Shown: positions 25,949 to 34,294, numbered from the stretch's first letter. The stretch is DNA of 49,123 nt from Ga0077527 sp021300125 (GCA_046339595.1 JBKDUF010000064.1:1-49123), one strand, 5' to 3'. Notes: generated from the letters alone by a model not told the origin. Numbers and translations are program-made.

Positions 25949-27142
25949 TCAGGACTGCTTTTCTGCGGGAGCGGCGGGCTTGCCCGGAGCCTGCCCCGGC
26001 CCGCCTTTTGGGGCGGGGTCGACCACGGTGACCGGGGTGCCGGGCGCGAAAATCTTCGACATGCCGTCGACGATGACACGTTCGCCGGGCTTGAGCCCGC
26101 CGTTGATGATCCAGCCGTCGGCGATCCAGGCGCCGGGTTCGACCGGGCGCGGCTCGGCCTTGGATTCGGCATTGACCACGTAGACGAACTTTCCGCCGGG
26201 GCCGTCGAGCACCGCGCGCTGCGGCACCACGATCACGTTCGGCCGCACCGCGCCGCTCAGCGTCACGCGCACGAACTCGCCGGCGCGCAGCACGCTGTTC
26301 GGATTGGGGAATTCAGCGCGTGTCTCGGTGGTGCCGGTCTGGGTGTTGATGCGCACGTCGCTGAAATGGACGGCGCCGCCGCGCGGGTATGCGCTGCCGT
26401 CGGACAGTTTCACCGTGGCCTTCAGCTTGCCGTCTGCGGGCAGTTTGACGCGGCCGGCTTCGACGTCGTTGCGCAGTGCCAGGGTGTCGCGGTCCGAGAC
26501 CCCGAAAATCACGTACATCGGATCGGTCTGGGTGACGGTGGTCAGCAGCACGCTGGGGCCGGAGACCAGAGCGCCTTCTGAAACCTGGGCGCGGCTGGCG
26601 ATGCCGGAAATCGGAGCCTCGACCCGGGTCCACTCGAGGTTGAGTTTTGCCTCGTTCAGGCGCGCCCTCACACTTTCGGTTTCGGCGCGAGCCACGCGCT
26701 CGGCCGAGACCGCGTCGTCGTATTCCTTCTGGCTCACCGCCTTGGCTTCGAACACCGGTTTGAGCCGGGCCAGTTCGCGCTGGGCCTGCGCCAGCCGTGC
26801 CTCGGCGACGCCGAGGTCCGCAGCGGCGCGCGCCTGTGCAAGCTGGAAGGGGGCAGGATCGATGGTGAACAGCGAATCGCCCTGTTTGACCCCGGCGCCT
26901 TCGCGGTAGTTGCGCTTGAGCAGGATGCCGTTGACCCGCGCACGCACCTCGATTTCGCGGAAACCTGCAGTCTGGCCGGTGTATTCGAGGCTGACGGGTA
27001 CATCCCGCGCTTCGGTGGTGATCACGGAAACGGGTGGCGGGGGAAAACCGCCGGGCGGGCCGCCTGCAGGGCCACAGGCGGCGAGCAGCATGAGGCTGGA
27101 CAGGGAAACGGCTGCAGCGAGCTTGCGGTGCGTGCGGATCAT
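25949..27142 (-). CDS. RND efflux periplasmic adaptor lipoprotein (AcrA/MexA-like)
   Basis: A 397-residue membrane fusion protein. The signal peptide ends in a lipobox L-L-A-A-C, so the mature protein is probably a lipid-anchored adaptor. The order is beta-barrel and lipoyl halves (P-V-S-L-E-Y-T-G-Q, E-V-R-A-R-V-N-G-I-L), a coiled-coil hairpin at about 95-170, then the second lipoyl half (T-R-V-E-A-P-I-S-G) and membrane-proximal strands. The C-terminus is Pro, Gly and Lys rich (residues 375-397). It is the first gene of the operon and is divergent from a TetR gene across a palindromic operator. Unlike the adaptor at 10-11 kb it has no interruption. Confidence 0.95.
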   Translation of the reverse strand: MIRTHRKLAAAVSLSSLMLLAACGPAGGPPGGFPPPPVSVITTEARDVPVSLEYTGQTAGFREIEVRARVNGILLKRNYREGAGVKQGDSLFTIDPAPFQLAQARAAADLGVAEARLAQAQRELARLKPVFEAKAVSQKEYDDAVSAERVARAETESVRARLNEAKLNLEWTRVEAPISGIASRAQVSEGALVSGPSVLLTTVTQTDPMYVIFGVSDRDTLALRNDVEAGRVKLPADGKLKATVKLSDGSAYPRGGAVHFSDVRINTQTGTTETRAEFPNPNSVLRAGEFVRVTLSGAVRPNVIVVPQRAVLDGPGGKFVYVVNAESKAEPRPVEPGAWIADGWIINGGLKPGERVIVDGMSKIFAPGTPVTVVDPAPKGGPGQAPGKPAAPAEKQS

Positions 27143-27218
27143 GGCGAGGGCTCCCTGGGCCGGCGGCTGCCACGGTGCCGCGGCCGGCCTTGCTGAATGC
27201 GAAATTGGACCGGGACAG

Positions 27219-27246
27219 TTTACATACACACATGAATGTATGTAAA
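27219..27246. promoter_or_regulatory. AcrR/TtgR-type operator palindrome
   Basis: TTTACATACA, eight bases, TGTATGTAAA: a perfect 10-base-arm inverted repeat centred between the divergent adaptor and TetR genes. From memory it matches the E. coli AcrR box, which has the same TACATACA and TGTATGTA halves. Binding here would control both directions. The region also contains ATG triplets, but no gene begins there. Confidence 0.85.
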
Positions 27247-27355
27247 GTGCGGAATTATTGCGAAGCTGAAAAAAAGCGCACGGTGCCCGCTTGTACGACC
27301 TGCTTGCACGAAGGTCCCGGCACGGCACGCGTTCGCACCCTGTTTCCGGAGGAAT

Positions 27356-28051
27356 ATGCCCAGACGCACCAAGGACGAAGCGATCGAGACCCGCAACCAG
27401 ATACTGGATGCCGCGGAGCGCCTGTTCGGCGAGCGCGGCGTCTCGCGTACCTCGCTGGCCGATATCGCCGAGGCGGCCGCGGTCACCCGCGGTGCCATCT
27501 ACTGGCATTTCGAGGACAAGGCCGAGCTGTTCTGCGAAATGGTGGCCCGGGTCACGATGCCGATGGAGGATGCGCCCTGTCAGATCAATCCCGTGACGCA
27601 TGATGATCCGCTCGGCGCGGTACGCGACATGCTGGTCGGCATCCTGCAGCGCACTTCCGGCGATGCCCAGGCGCGCCGGGTATTCCACATCGTTTTCAAC
27701 AAATGCGAATACGTCGACGAGATGCGCCCGGTGTGGCAGCGGTTTCGCGAAATGCAGGCCGGTTGCCTCGAGCGGCTCACCCAGGGCATCGCGGCGGCTG
27801 TTGCCCGCGGCCAGCTGCAGTCCGGACTCGATGCCCGCGCCACCGCAGTTGGATTGCACGCGATGGTCAACGGCCTGATCAGCAAGCTGGTGATGGATCC
27901 CGAGGCGATACCCGCCGCGGCTGATCATGGTCGCCTGATTGATGTGTTCCTGGATGGTTTGCGCGTGGCGCCGCTCCGGCCGCGGCGGGTGCCGGCGCCC
28001 AAAGCCAAGACCAAGGCGGCTGCGCTGCCGCTGCGCCGCCGAGCGGCCTGA
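27356..28051 (+). CDS. TetR-family repressor of the efflux operon (AcrR/MtrR/TtgR-like)
   Basis: A 231-residue regulator. The N-terminal helix-turn-helix (residues 10-57) reads I-L-D-A-A-E-R-L-F, then T-S-L-A-D-I-A-E-A-A-A-V-T-R-G-A-I-Y-W-H-F, the classic AcrR pattern. The helical ligand-binding domain covers about 60-205, and the last 20 residues are basic and alanine-rich. GGAGGA at 27348-27353 precedes ATG 27356, which I prefer to an earlier in-frame ATG at 27236 because that one lies inside the operator. In the best-known relatives the ligand is the drug itself, which releases the repressor. It converges on infA, with a C5/G9 run (28058-28071) between the two stop codons. Confidence 0.95.
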   Translation: MPRRTKDEAIETRNQILDAAERLFGERGVSRTSLADIAEAAAVTRGAIYWHFEDKAELFCEMVARVTMPMEDAPCQINPVTHDDPLGAVRDMLVGILQRTSGDAQARRVFHIVFNKCEYVDEMRPVWQRFREMQAGCLERLTQGIAAAVARGQLQSGLDARATAVGLHAMVNGLISKLVMDPEAIPAAADHGRLIDVFLDGLRVAPLRPRRVPAPKAKTKAAALPLRRRAA

Positions 28052-28071
28052 CTGCCGCCCCCGGGGGGGGG

Positions 28072-28344
28072 CTAGCGCCTGCGCTGGAACTGTCCCGGCC
28101 GCGGCTGCGGCGGTCCGGCGCGTTCGTCCTTGTGGCGGAAGCTGATGCGGCCCTTGCCGAGGTCGTAGGGCGAAAGCTCGATCGTGACCTTGTCGCCAGC
28201 GAGGATGCGGATCCGGTGCTTGCGCATCTTTCCGGACGCGTAGGCGGTCAGGCTGTGGCCGTTGGCCAGTGTGACGCGGAACATCGTGTTCGGGAGTACC
28301 TCGTCGATCACGCCCTCGTATTCGACCACTTCTTCCTTCGCCAT
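28072..28344 (-). CDS. infA: Translation initiation factor IF-1 with basic C-terminal tail
   Basis: A 90-residue S1/OB-fold protein. The core (1-72) has the IF-1 pattern: M-A-K-E-E-V-V-E-Y-E-G, L-P-N-T-M-F-R-V, H-S-L-T-A-Y-A-S-G-K-M-R, I-R-I-L-A-G-D-K-V-T-I-E-L-S-P-Y-D. IF-1 binds the ribosomal A site and helps IF-2 and IF-3 in initiation. E. coli IF-1 has 72 residues; here residues 73-90 add a Pro, Gln and Arg-rich tail ending R-R-R. Betaproteobacteria often have a second, longer IF-1 outside the ribosomal operon, and this is probably that copy. It lies 91 bases downstream of the cold-shock gene on the same strand but after a terminator-like hairpin. Confidence 0.95.
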   Translation of the reverse strand: MAKEEVVEYEGVIDEVLPNTMFRVTLANGHSLTAYASGKMRKHRIRILAGDKVTIELSPYDLGKGRISFRHKDERAGPPQPRPGQFQRRR

Positions 28345-28377
28345 CGCGGTGTCCTGTCTGTATGCCAGAAAACAGAA

Positions 28378-28403
28378 GGCCGCGTGCGCGAACGCACGCG
28401 GCC
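28378..28403 (-). terminator. Terminator hairpin after the cold-shock gene
   Basis: Perfect 11-base arms GGCCGCGTGCG and CGCACGCGGCC enclose the tetraloop CGAA. Read on the minus strand, the stem is followed by TTCTGTTTTCTGG, a moderately T-rich tail. It sits 33 bases after the csp stop and before infA, so it can act as the csp terminator or attenuate transcription into infA. Confidence 0.75.
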
Positions 28404-28435
28404 CGGTGTGACGGAGTTTTACGTATGCTGCGTGT

Positions 28436-28645
28436 TCAGGCGGCCTGCAGGTTCACGGCCGAGGAGCGGCCATCAGGGCCCCGTTCGAGGTCGAACGAGA
28501 CTTTCTGGTTTTCGCTGAGGGTGGACATGCCGGCACGTTCCACTGCCGAAATATGCACGAAGACGTCTTTCGACTGGTCCTGCGGCTGGATGAAGCCGAA
28601 ACCTTTGGTGGCATTGAAAAATTTTACGGTGCCGATGGTGGCCAT
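28436..28645 (-). CDS. Cold-shock domain protein (CspA family)
   Basis: A 69-residue single OB-fold RNA chaperone. RNA-binding motif 1 is K-G-F-G-F-I (14-19) and motif 2 is V-F-V-H-I (28-32), both complete with their aromatic residues. Such proteins melt RNA secondary structure at low temperature or in stationary phase. The frame is open upstream, but ATG 28645 has a GGAG-type site and gives the canonical start M-A-T-I-G-T-V-K-F-F. Its upstream 200 bases run toward the divergent GST gene and would hold the long 5' leader typical of csp mRNAs; I cannot define that leader. Confidence 0.97.
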   Translation of the reverse strand: MATIGTVKFFNATKGFGFIQPQDQSKDVFVHISAVERAGMSTLSENQKVSFDLERGPDGRSSAVNLQAA

Positions 28646-28873
28646 GATGATCTCCGGATTGTGGCTGAGGGGCTGATCCGCGCCCGGATCGGGGCGGTTT
28701 TCAGGGCAACAACGAATGGAGAAGGCCGGGCAGAAACGACGCGAACGCGCACGAAAGGCAGACAAAATCCAGACGCCGCGGCGGAGTATGGGTGTGCCGA
28801 CCTGCATTTGCAAGGTATTTCGGCTTGGGGCACGATTCAATCCGATGCACAACAACACAAACAGGAGCGGCAA

Positions 28874-29482
28874 ATGAAACTCTATTTTTCCCCCGGTGCC
28901 TGTTCCCTCGCGCCGCATATCGTGCTTTTCGAGGCCGGATTCACCTTTGAAGCCGAAAAGGTCGATATCCCGAACAAGAAGACTGCCTCCGGCGCGGATT
29001 TCTGGCAGATCAACCCCAAGGGTTATGTCCCTGCGCTGCAGCTTGACAGTGGCGAGGTGCTTACCGAAGTCAGCACCATCCTGCAGTATCTCGCCGACCA
29101 GAAGCCGGACTCGGGACTGGCGCCCGCTGCCGGTTCGATGGCGCGTTACCGCCTGATGGAGTGGCTCAATTTCATCGCCACCGAGGTTCACAAGTCGGTG
29201 GGGGCGCTGTTCAACCCGCAGATGACGCCCGAGATGAAGGAGGTGCAGAAGGCCTATATTGCGCGGCGCTTCAAGGCGCTTGACGCGATGATGGCCGGAA
29301 AAACCTGGCTTGCCGGTGATGCCTTTTCAGTGGCCGATGCGTACCTGTTCAACGTGTTGCGCTGGTGCGGTTACCACAAGATCGACCTCTCGCAGTGGCC
29401 CAACATCCAGGCGTTTTTCGCGCGCGCCGGCGAGCGGCCCCAGGTCCAGGCGGCGATGCGGGCGGAAGGCCTGATCAAGTGA
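28874..29482 (+). CDS. Glutathione S-transferase, beta class
   Basis: A 202-residue cytosolic transferase conjugating glutathione to electrophiles. The thioredoxin-like N-terminus reads M-K-L-Y-F-S-P-G-A-C-S-L-A-P-H, with Cys10 in the position diagnostic of beta-class enzymes. N-P-K-G-Y-V-P-A-L (about 53-61) has the cis-proline, and E-V-S-T-I-L-Q-Y-L (about 71-79) the gamma-glutamyl contact. The helical domain ends W-L-A-G-D-A-F-S-V-A-D-A-Y. AGGAG eight or nine bases before ATG 28874 fixes the start, although the frame stays open upstream into the csp gene. It is convergent with the lipoprotein hydrolase gene, 32 bases away. Confidence 0.95.
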   Translation: MKLYFSPGACSLAPHIVLFEAGFTFEAEKVDIPNKKTASGADFWQINPKGYVPALQLDSGEVLTEVSTILQYLADQKPDSGLAPAAGSMARYRLMEWLNFIATEVHKSVGALFNPQMTPEMKEVQKAYIARRFKALDAMMAGKTWLAGDAFSVADAYLFNVLRWCGYHKIDLSQWPNIQAFFARAGERPQVQAAMRAEGLIK

Positions 29483-29514
29483 TCAAATGACGGCCTCGCA
29501 CCGGGATTCGCGCA

Positions 29515-30831
29515 TCAGCGCGGCGGAATCCTGGTGGCGAGGGGTTTGACCGAGTAATCGGGCGCGAAGCGGCAATCCTTCGGGCTGGCTGCGCGCATTT
29601 CGCGGCACGCTGCCGCGATGCCGGCCGGGGATGGCTTCGCGCCTTTTTCGATCCAGGCGAGCAGGGCCTCGAACAGGGGCGGATACATGGCGTCGCCCCA
29701 ATAGCTGTGCTGGTCCGAATCGACAAAGACCATCACCAGCCGCCCGCCGTTGCCCGCGGCCTCCATGCGCCGGCGCAGCGTGTCGCCGCCTTCGACGAAC
29801 ACCGTGGAATCCCCGATGCCGTGCGCGGCAAGCACCGGCATGCGGAAGCGGCCGGCGTGATCGACATCCGCCGCGAATCGGGCCGCCGCCGCAGGGTCGG
29901 CGCGATAGCGCAGCACGCCGGCGTTCAGCGCGGCATCGTCTCCCGAACCCGAATACCGCACGCTGTCGTTGCCGAAAGGACTGGCGCCGCCGGAGCGCCG
30001 CACCACATCGCGCAGCGTGAAGGTGCCCCAGTTCAAATGGCCGATGATCGCGCTTTCCGGAATTCTCACGACATCGACGATGGTGCGCACGCGCAGCGCC
30101 TGCTCGGGCGTGCGCTGGGCGGCCGGCCGGTTCAGGCCAAGACAGTCGTTCACGCGGGCGGCCAGATCGGCGTTGCTCATCTTGCTGTCGGCCGGCAGCC
30201 CCATCCACAGCGGGTATTGCTGCTCCTCAGGATGCGGATGGTTGTTGCACAGGTACTGGTAGATCGCCCGCAGGTCGAGCCGGAAATCGTAGGTGGCCGG
30301 GCCGGCAACAACGCCGCTGGTGAGCAGCATGCCGTCCCAGGGTCCGGGAAACAGCTCGGCGGTACGGGTTGCGACCATGGCGCCCCAGGATTGGCCGTGC
30401 AGCAGGGTGCGCCGCGGCTTCGCGACATGATCCACAAAAATACGGCGTACGCGCTCGGAGTCCTCGGCGGCGGTGGTGACGGCGAAGCCGCCCTGGCGGA
30501 ACACGGAGCCCGCCCAGGCATGACCCTGCTGAACGGTGATCGCCCAGCGCCTGATGTCCTCGTCGGCGCGGGCGGCCCTGGGTTCGCCGAGGTCGGGTCC
30601 GCCATGTGCATGCACCACCAGCACGCCGCTCCATTTCGCGGGCATCACGATCAGGTAATGCGCCTTTGCCGAATCCTGTCCGCGCAGGCACCTTGCGCCG
30701 GCGGGCACTCCGTCAGGGCAGGCGGCGGCCTGCGGCGCGGCTTCCGGTGGCGGCTGCACGGTGGCGCAGCCGCCGGCGAGTGCGCCCATCAGCGCGATCA
30801 GGGGCAGCACAGTTCTGGTGTTTGGCATCAT
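29515..30831 (-). CDS. Alpha/beta hydrolase lipoprotein
   Basis: A 438-residue exported protein with a lipoprotein signal (lipobox L-A-G-G-C at about 19-23). The mature hydrolase has H-A-H-G-G-P-D (oxyanion region, about 74-80), the nucleophile elbow H-G-Q-S-W-G-A (Ser near 147), and a late D-S-D-Q-H-S-Y-W-G that probably supplies the catalytic His. A central cap of about 150 residues interrupts the fold, as in peptidases and prolyl aminopeptidase-like hydrolases. Substrate unknown; being lipid-anchored it acts in the periplasm or at the outer membrane. Two ATGs start the frame (30831 and 30828). It lies 40 bases downstream of the Bug gene on the same strand and may belong to the same transcript, in which case it could process the ligand. 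Confidence 0.8.
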   Translation of the reverse strand: MMPNTRTVLPLIALMGALAGGCATVQPPPEAAPQAAACPDGVPAGARCLRGQDSAKAHYLIVMPAKWSGVLVVHAHGGPDLGEPRAARADEDIRRWAITVQQGHAWAGSVFRQGGFAVTTAAEDSERVRRIFVDHVAKPRRTLLHGQSWGAMVATRTAELFPGPWDGMLLTSGVVAGPATYDFRLDLRAIYQYLCNNHPHPEEQQYPLWMGLPADSKMSNADLAARVNDCLGLNRPAAQRTPEQALRVRTIVDVVRIPESAIIGHLNWGTFTLRDVVRRSGGASPFGNDSVRYSGSGDDAALNAGVLRYRADPAAAARFAADVDHAGRFRMPVLAAHGIGDSTVFVEGGDTLRRRMEAAGNGGRLVMVFVDSDQHSYWGDAMYPPLFEALLAWIEKGAKPSPAGIAAACREMRAASPKDCRFAPDYSVKPLATRIPPR

Positions 30832-30871
30832 GGCCTCGCTGGCGGTTTCCGGTGACGGTGATGATGACCGC

Positions 30872-31879
30872 TTATCGCAGGTCGAGATTGAGTTCGGTGA
30901 TCAGTTTGCCCCAGCGCGCCATGCCGCCGCGGATCAGTTCCGAAACATACTCTGGCGTGCTGGATTGCGGTTCAAAGCCCGCCGCCTGCAGCCTGTCGTT
31001 TGCGGCCGGCTGCTTGAGAATGCCCACCACTTCAGTGTTGAGGCGTGTGATCAGCGCCTTCGGTGTTTTCGCCGGGGCGAGCATGGCCGTCCACTGGTAG
31101 ACGTCAAAGCCCTTGAGGCCCGATTCATCCAGCGTCGGCACATCAGGCAGCGCTGCCGAACGTTTTTTGGAGGTCACGGCCAGAATCCGGACACGCCCGG
31201 TCTTGGTTTGGGGGATGACCGTCGAGGATCCGAGCACGGCGGCAGGCACCTGGCCGCCGCTGAGGTCGACGATGGCCTGGCCGCCGCCCTTGTAGGGAAT
31301 GTGCGTCATGTCGATCCCGGCCATTTTCTTGATCAGTTCCCCCGAGAGGTGCTGCGAAGTGCCGGTGCCCGAGGTGCCGAAGGACAGCGGCTTGGCCTTG
31401 GCCAGTGCAATGAATTCCCTGACGCTTTTTGCGGGTGTCGCCGCATGAACCGCCAGCACCAGCGGCTGGGTCGACATCAGCGAAATCGGCGCGAAGCTGC
31501 TGCGTGGATCGAATGTCAGGTTCTTGAAGGCCGAAGGCAGCAGGGTCAGCGAATCCGCGGTGGTGATCAGGGTGTAGCCGTCGGCGGCTGACTCCGCAAC
31601 ACCGGTGAAGGCGATGGTGCCAGTGGCCCCGGGCCGATTGTCGACGACCACCTGCTGCCCCAGCCTGCTGCTGAGTTGCTCGGCGATGACGCGTGATACC
31701 AGGTCGGTGGCGCCACCCGGCACATAGGGCACGACCAGCCGTACCGGCCGCACCGGCCAGGACGCGGCTTGTGCGGCCGCCGCGCCGCTGGCGGCCATCA
31801 GCAGTGCCGCGAGCAGCGGTTTCAGGGTGGAATAAAGGGTGGAATACAGGGCGGAAAAATCCGGGTGACTGGTAGGCAT
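30872..31879 (-). CDS. Bug/TctC-type periplasmic solute-binding protein
   Basis: A 335-residue binding protein. I start it at ATG 31879, where a GAGGG lies eight bases upstream; the frame is open to 31960, but that region holds the regulatory palindrome. The N-terminal region has a hydrophilic stretch of about 20 residues before the hydrophobic core (L-L-A-A-L-L-M-A-A-S-G), and cleavage is likely near A-Q-A. The mature part has P-V-R-L-V-V-P-Y-V-P-G-G-A-T-D, V-V-V-D-N-R-P-G-A-T-G and A-D-G-Y-T-L. It is divergent from the TrmB-type gene and may be controlled by it. No TctAB partner is present. The ligand is unknown; a sulfated or sulfonated acid would fit the neighbouring genes but is a guess. 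Confidence 0.94.
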   Translation of the reverse strand: MPTSHPDFSALYSTLYSTLKPLLAALLMAASGAAAAQAASWPVRPVRLVVPYVPGGATDLVSRVIAEQLSSRLGQQVVVDNRPGATGTIAFTGVAESAADGYTLITTADSLTLLPSAFKNLTFDPRSSFAPISLMSTQPLVLAVHAATPAKSVREFIALAKAKPLSFGTSGTGTSQHLSGELIKKMAGIDMTHIPYKGGGQAIVDLSGGQVPAAVLGSSTVIPQTKTGRVRILAVTSKKRSAALPDVPTLDESGLKGFDVYQWTAMLAPAKTPKALITRLNTEVVGILKQPAANDRLQAAGFEPQSSTPEYVSELIRGGMARWGKLITELNLDLR

Positions 31880-31946
31880 GGGGTTTTCCCTCAGGTTGGG
31901 CCCGGCGGATGGCCGGAATCCGGCTTTGTCATTGTGCCCCGTTGGA

Positions 31947-31965
31947 AGTAGTATAAGCAACTACT
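31947..31965. promoter_or_regulatory. Inverted repeat abutting the TrmB-type start codon
   Basis: AGTAGT, seven bases, ACTACT ends at the base before ATG 31966. No Shine-Dalgarno fits in front of that ATG. The position suits autorepression of the regulator and control of the divergent Bug gene whose start is 68 bases away. A TATAAG-like stretch lies in the spacer and may be a -10. Confidence 0.5.
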
Positions 31966-32850
31966 ATGGCATCAAAAGTTGTCCGCTCCAGGGCGCCGGC
32001 CGCGGCGGCGCCCCTTGCCACGGCCCTGCGCGGACTGGGTTTTACCGACTACGAGGCCAGGGCCTATGCCGCGCTCGCGGCCAGGCAGCCGGCCACGGCC
32101 TATGAAATCGCCATCCAGGCAGGCTTGCCCCGCGCCAATGTCTATTCGGCGCTGCGCGCGCTTGAAGCGAAGGGCGCGATCCAGCCGGTGACCGAAAACC
32201 CGGTGCGTTACGTGCCGGTGAATCCCGAGCAGTTCTTCCGCGGCATCCAGCGCAGCACCAGCGGCCTGTGCGAAGACGTGATGCGCGAGATGAAGCGGGC
32301 GGCGCGCGATGATGGCGGCAATTCCTACGTTTCAGTGCTGCGCGGCGAGGCCGAAGTGCGCCTGCGCCTGAAGGAAATGATCGAGGCTGCGCGCGAACAT
32401 GTCTGGCTGAAGGGCACGGTGACGCTGATTGCGCCGCATGCGCGTGAACTGGCCGCAGCCGCGCGGCGCGGCGTCACGGTGCGGCTGATCGTGTTCGGCC
32501 GCGCGGTGCCGGGGCTGAAGCCGCACCGCCGCATCCAGGTGATTCCGCATGAGGGTGACGGCGAACTCCACGGCCCGCCTTCGGATGCGCTGCTTACCGC
32601 GACGGTGGACGGCAGCAGCATGCTCATTGCCTCGTTCACCGACAGCGTCAGGGCCTCGTTTGCGCGCGACTATCCGGTGATCTACGTGATCGAGACCCTG
32701 CTGCTGCACGAAATCTACCTGGCCGAAATCCACACCGCCTTCGGTCCGCAGCTGGAGGCGCGTTTCGGCCGCCAGCTTTCCGGGTTGCGCCGCAAGTACC
32801 GTCCCCGCGGTCGCGGCCGGCCGGTGATCGAGGGCAGCGAACCGGGATGA
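31966..32850 (+). CDS. TrmB-family transcriptional regulator
   Basis: A 294-residue regulator. The N-terminal winged helix (about 20-85) reads L-G-F-T-D-Y-E-A-R-A-Y-A-A-L, then T-A-Y-E-I-A-I-Q-A-G-L-P-R-A-N-V-Y-S-A-L, as in TrmB proteins, which are common in archaea and sensed by sugars there. The C-terminal half (about 125-265) has W-L-K-G-T-V-T-L-I-A-P and a beta-rich region resembling the phospholipase D-like sensor part of TrmB relatives. A basic tail (R-G-R-G-R-P) ends the protein. It faces the Bug gene and precedes the sulfatase by 64 bases, so it is the natural candidate regulator for both. The start codon choice is uncertain for lack of a ribosome site; a leaderless mRNA is possible. 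Confidence 0.82.
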   Translation: MASKVVRSRAPAAAAPLATALRGLGFTDYEARAYAALAARQPATAYEIAIQAGLPRANVYSALRALEAKGAIQPVTENPVRYVPVNPEQFFRGIQRSTSGLCEDVMREMKRAARDDGGNSYVSVLRGEAEVRLRLKEMIEAAREHVWLKGTVTLIAPHARELAAAARRGVTVRLIVFGRAVPGLKPHRRIQVIPHEGDGELHGPPSDALLTATVDGSSMLIASFTDSVRASFARDYPVIYVIETLLLHEIYLAEIHTAFGPQLEARFGRQLSGLRRKYRPRGRGRPVIEGSEPG

Positions 32851-32914
32851 AGCCCGCCGGCTCGGCCCGGCACGAGGGTCGCGATTGACGCATTGATTGA
32901 GGAGGAGCAACAGC

Positions 32915-34279
32915 ATGTCTGAAACCCCGAAGGGCAAGCGCCCCAACATCGTACTGATCCTGGCCGACAACCTCGGCTGGGGCGAACTGGGCTGTTACGG
33001 CGGCGGTGCCCTGCGTGGTGCGCCGACGCCGCGCATCGACGCGCTGGCCGGCGAAGGCCTGCGGCTGCTCAATTTCAACGTCGAGTCGGATTGCGTGCCG
33101 ACCCGTTCGGCATTGATGACCGGACGCCACCCGATCCGCACCGGCGCGCTGCAGTCGGTGCCGGCGGGCCTGCCGCAGGGCATTCACCCCTGGGAAGTCA
33201 CGCTGGCGCAACTGCTGAAAGGGCAGGGTTATGCCACGGCGATCCACGGCAAATGGCATCTGGGCGACCGCAAGGGACGCTTTCCCACCGACCGCGGATT
33301 TGACGAGTGGTACGGCATTCCGCGCACCACCAACGAAAGCATGTTCACCAGCTCGCCGGGCTACGATCCGAAAGTGACCCCGCTGCCTTATGTGCTGGAA
33401 GCCAAAGCCGGCGAAATGCCGCGCGAAGTGGGCATCTACGATCTCGAGATGCGGCGGCGCATCGACAGCGACCTGATTGCGAAATCGCAGGACTTCATCG
33501 AGCGCCAGCACCGCGCAGGCACGCCGTTCTTTGCCTATGTGCCGCTGACCCAACTGCACTACCCGACGATTCCGCACCACGACTTCGCCGGCCGCACTGG
33601 CGCCGGGGATTTTGCCGACTGCATGGCGGAGATGGACCACCTCGCCGGCCGGCTGCTCGACACCGTCAACCGCCTCGGCATCGGCGGCGACACGCTGTTC
33701 ATTTTCGCCAGCGACAACGGCCCCGAGTTCCGCCGGCCCTGGCGCGGCTCGGCCGGCATGTGGCAGGGCACCTACCACACCGCGATGGAAGGTGGCCTGC
33801 GCGCGCCCTGCATCCTGCGCTGGCCCGGCCGCATTCCTGCCGGCGTTTCCAACGAGATCGTGCATGTCACCGACTTCTACACCACGCTGGCGCATCTCGC
33901 CGGCGCCGAAATCCCCAGGGACCGGCCGGTGGACGGCCTCGACCAGATCGATTTTTTCACCGGCCGCGCGGCGAAGTCCCCGCGCGAGGGTTTCCTGTTC
34001 TACATCAAAACCGAGCTGCGCGCGGCGAAGTGGCGCGACTGGAAGCTGCACCTCGCCTGGGAGGCTGAACCGAATGCCGGCGTCAACCACCTGGAATCAC
34101 CGCTGCTGTTCAACCTGATCCAGGACCCTAAGGAAGAGACCGACGTCAATTCCCTGGCGAGCTGGGCGCGCACGCCGATCCGCCACATGATGCACGCCTT
34201 CCAGGAAGGGCTGAAGCGCAACCCGCCGATTCCGCCGGGCGCGCCGGATGATTACAATCCGGCGCACAGAAAAACCTGA
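32915..34279 (+). CDS. Sulfatase (FGly-type arylsulfatase family)
   Basis: A 454-residue hydrolase of sulfate esters. The modification motif is C-V-P-T-R (Cys60) followed by S-A-L-M-T-G-R; Cys60 would be converted to formylglycine by a maturase. The metal-binding start is A-D-N-L-G-W-G-E-L-G-C-Y-G-G, with Asp18 then Asn19 where many members have Asp-Asp. The second metal pair is in F-A-S-D-N-G-P. G-K-W-H-L-G, with the catalytic Lys and His, is also present. No signal peptide is visible, so it may be cytoplasmic. AGGAGGA with eight-base spacing precedes ATG 32915. The ComA-like gene starts 15 bases after its stop. No FGE gene is in the window. Substrate unknown. Confidence 0.93.
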   Translation: MSETPKGKRPNIVLILADNLGWGELGCYGGGALRGAPTPRIDALAGEGLRLLNFNVESDCVPTRSALMTGRHPIRTGALQSVPAGLPQGIHPWEVTLAQLLKGQGYATAIHGKWHLGDRKGRFPTDRGFDEWYGIPRTTNESMFTSSPGYDPKVTPLPYVLEAKAGEMPREVGIYDLEMRRRIDSDLIAKSQDFIERQHRAGTPFFAYVPLTQLHYPTIPHHDFAGRTGAGDFADCMAEMDHLAGRLLDTVNRLGIGGDTLFIFASDNGPEFRRPWRGSAGMWQGTYHTAMEGGLRAPCILRWPGRIPAGVSNEIVHVTDFYTTLAHLAGAEIPRDRPVDGLDQIDFFTGRAAKSPREGFLFYIKTELRAAKWRDWKLHLAWEAEPNAGVNHLESPLLFNLIQDPKEETDVNSLASWARTPIRHMMHAFQEGLKRNPPIPPGAPDDYNPAHRKT

Positions 34280-34294
34280 CCTGCGGAATTCGAC

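Noticed and set aside
28553..28873. Upstream extension of the GST frame
   Set aside because: It overlaps the cold-shock gene and adds sequence with no GST similarity; the ATG at 28874 has a good ribosome site.
32966..32971. Asn replacing the second Asp of the sulfatase metal motif (Asp18-Asn19) as a sign of inactivity
   Set aside because: As I remember it, a D-N-L-G-type start recurs in related sulfatases, and the other catalytic motifs, including Cys60, are intact.
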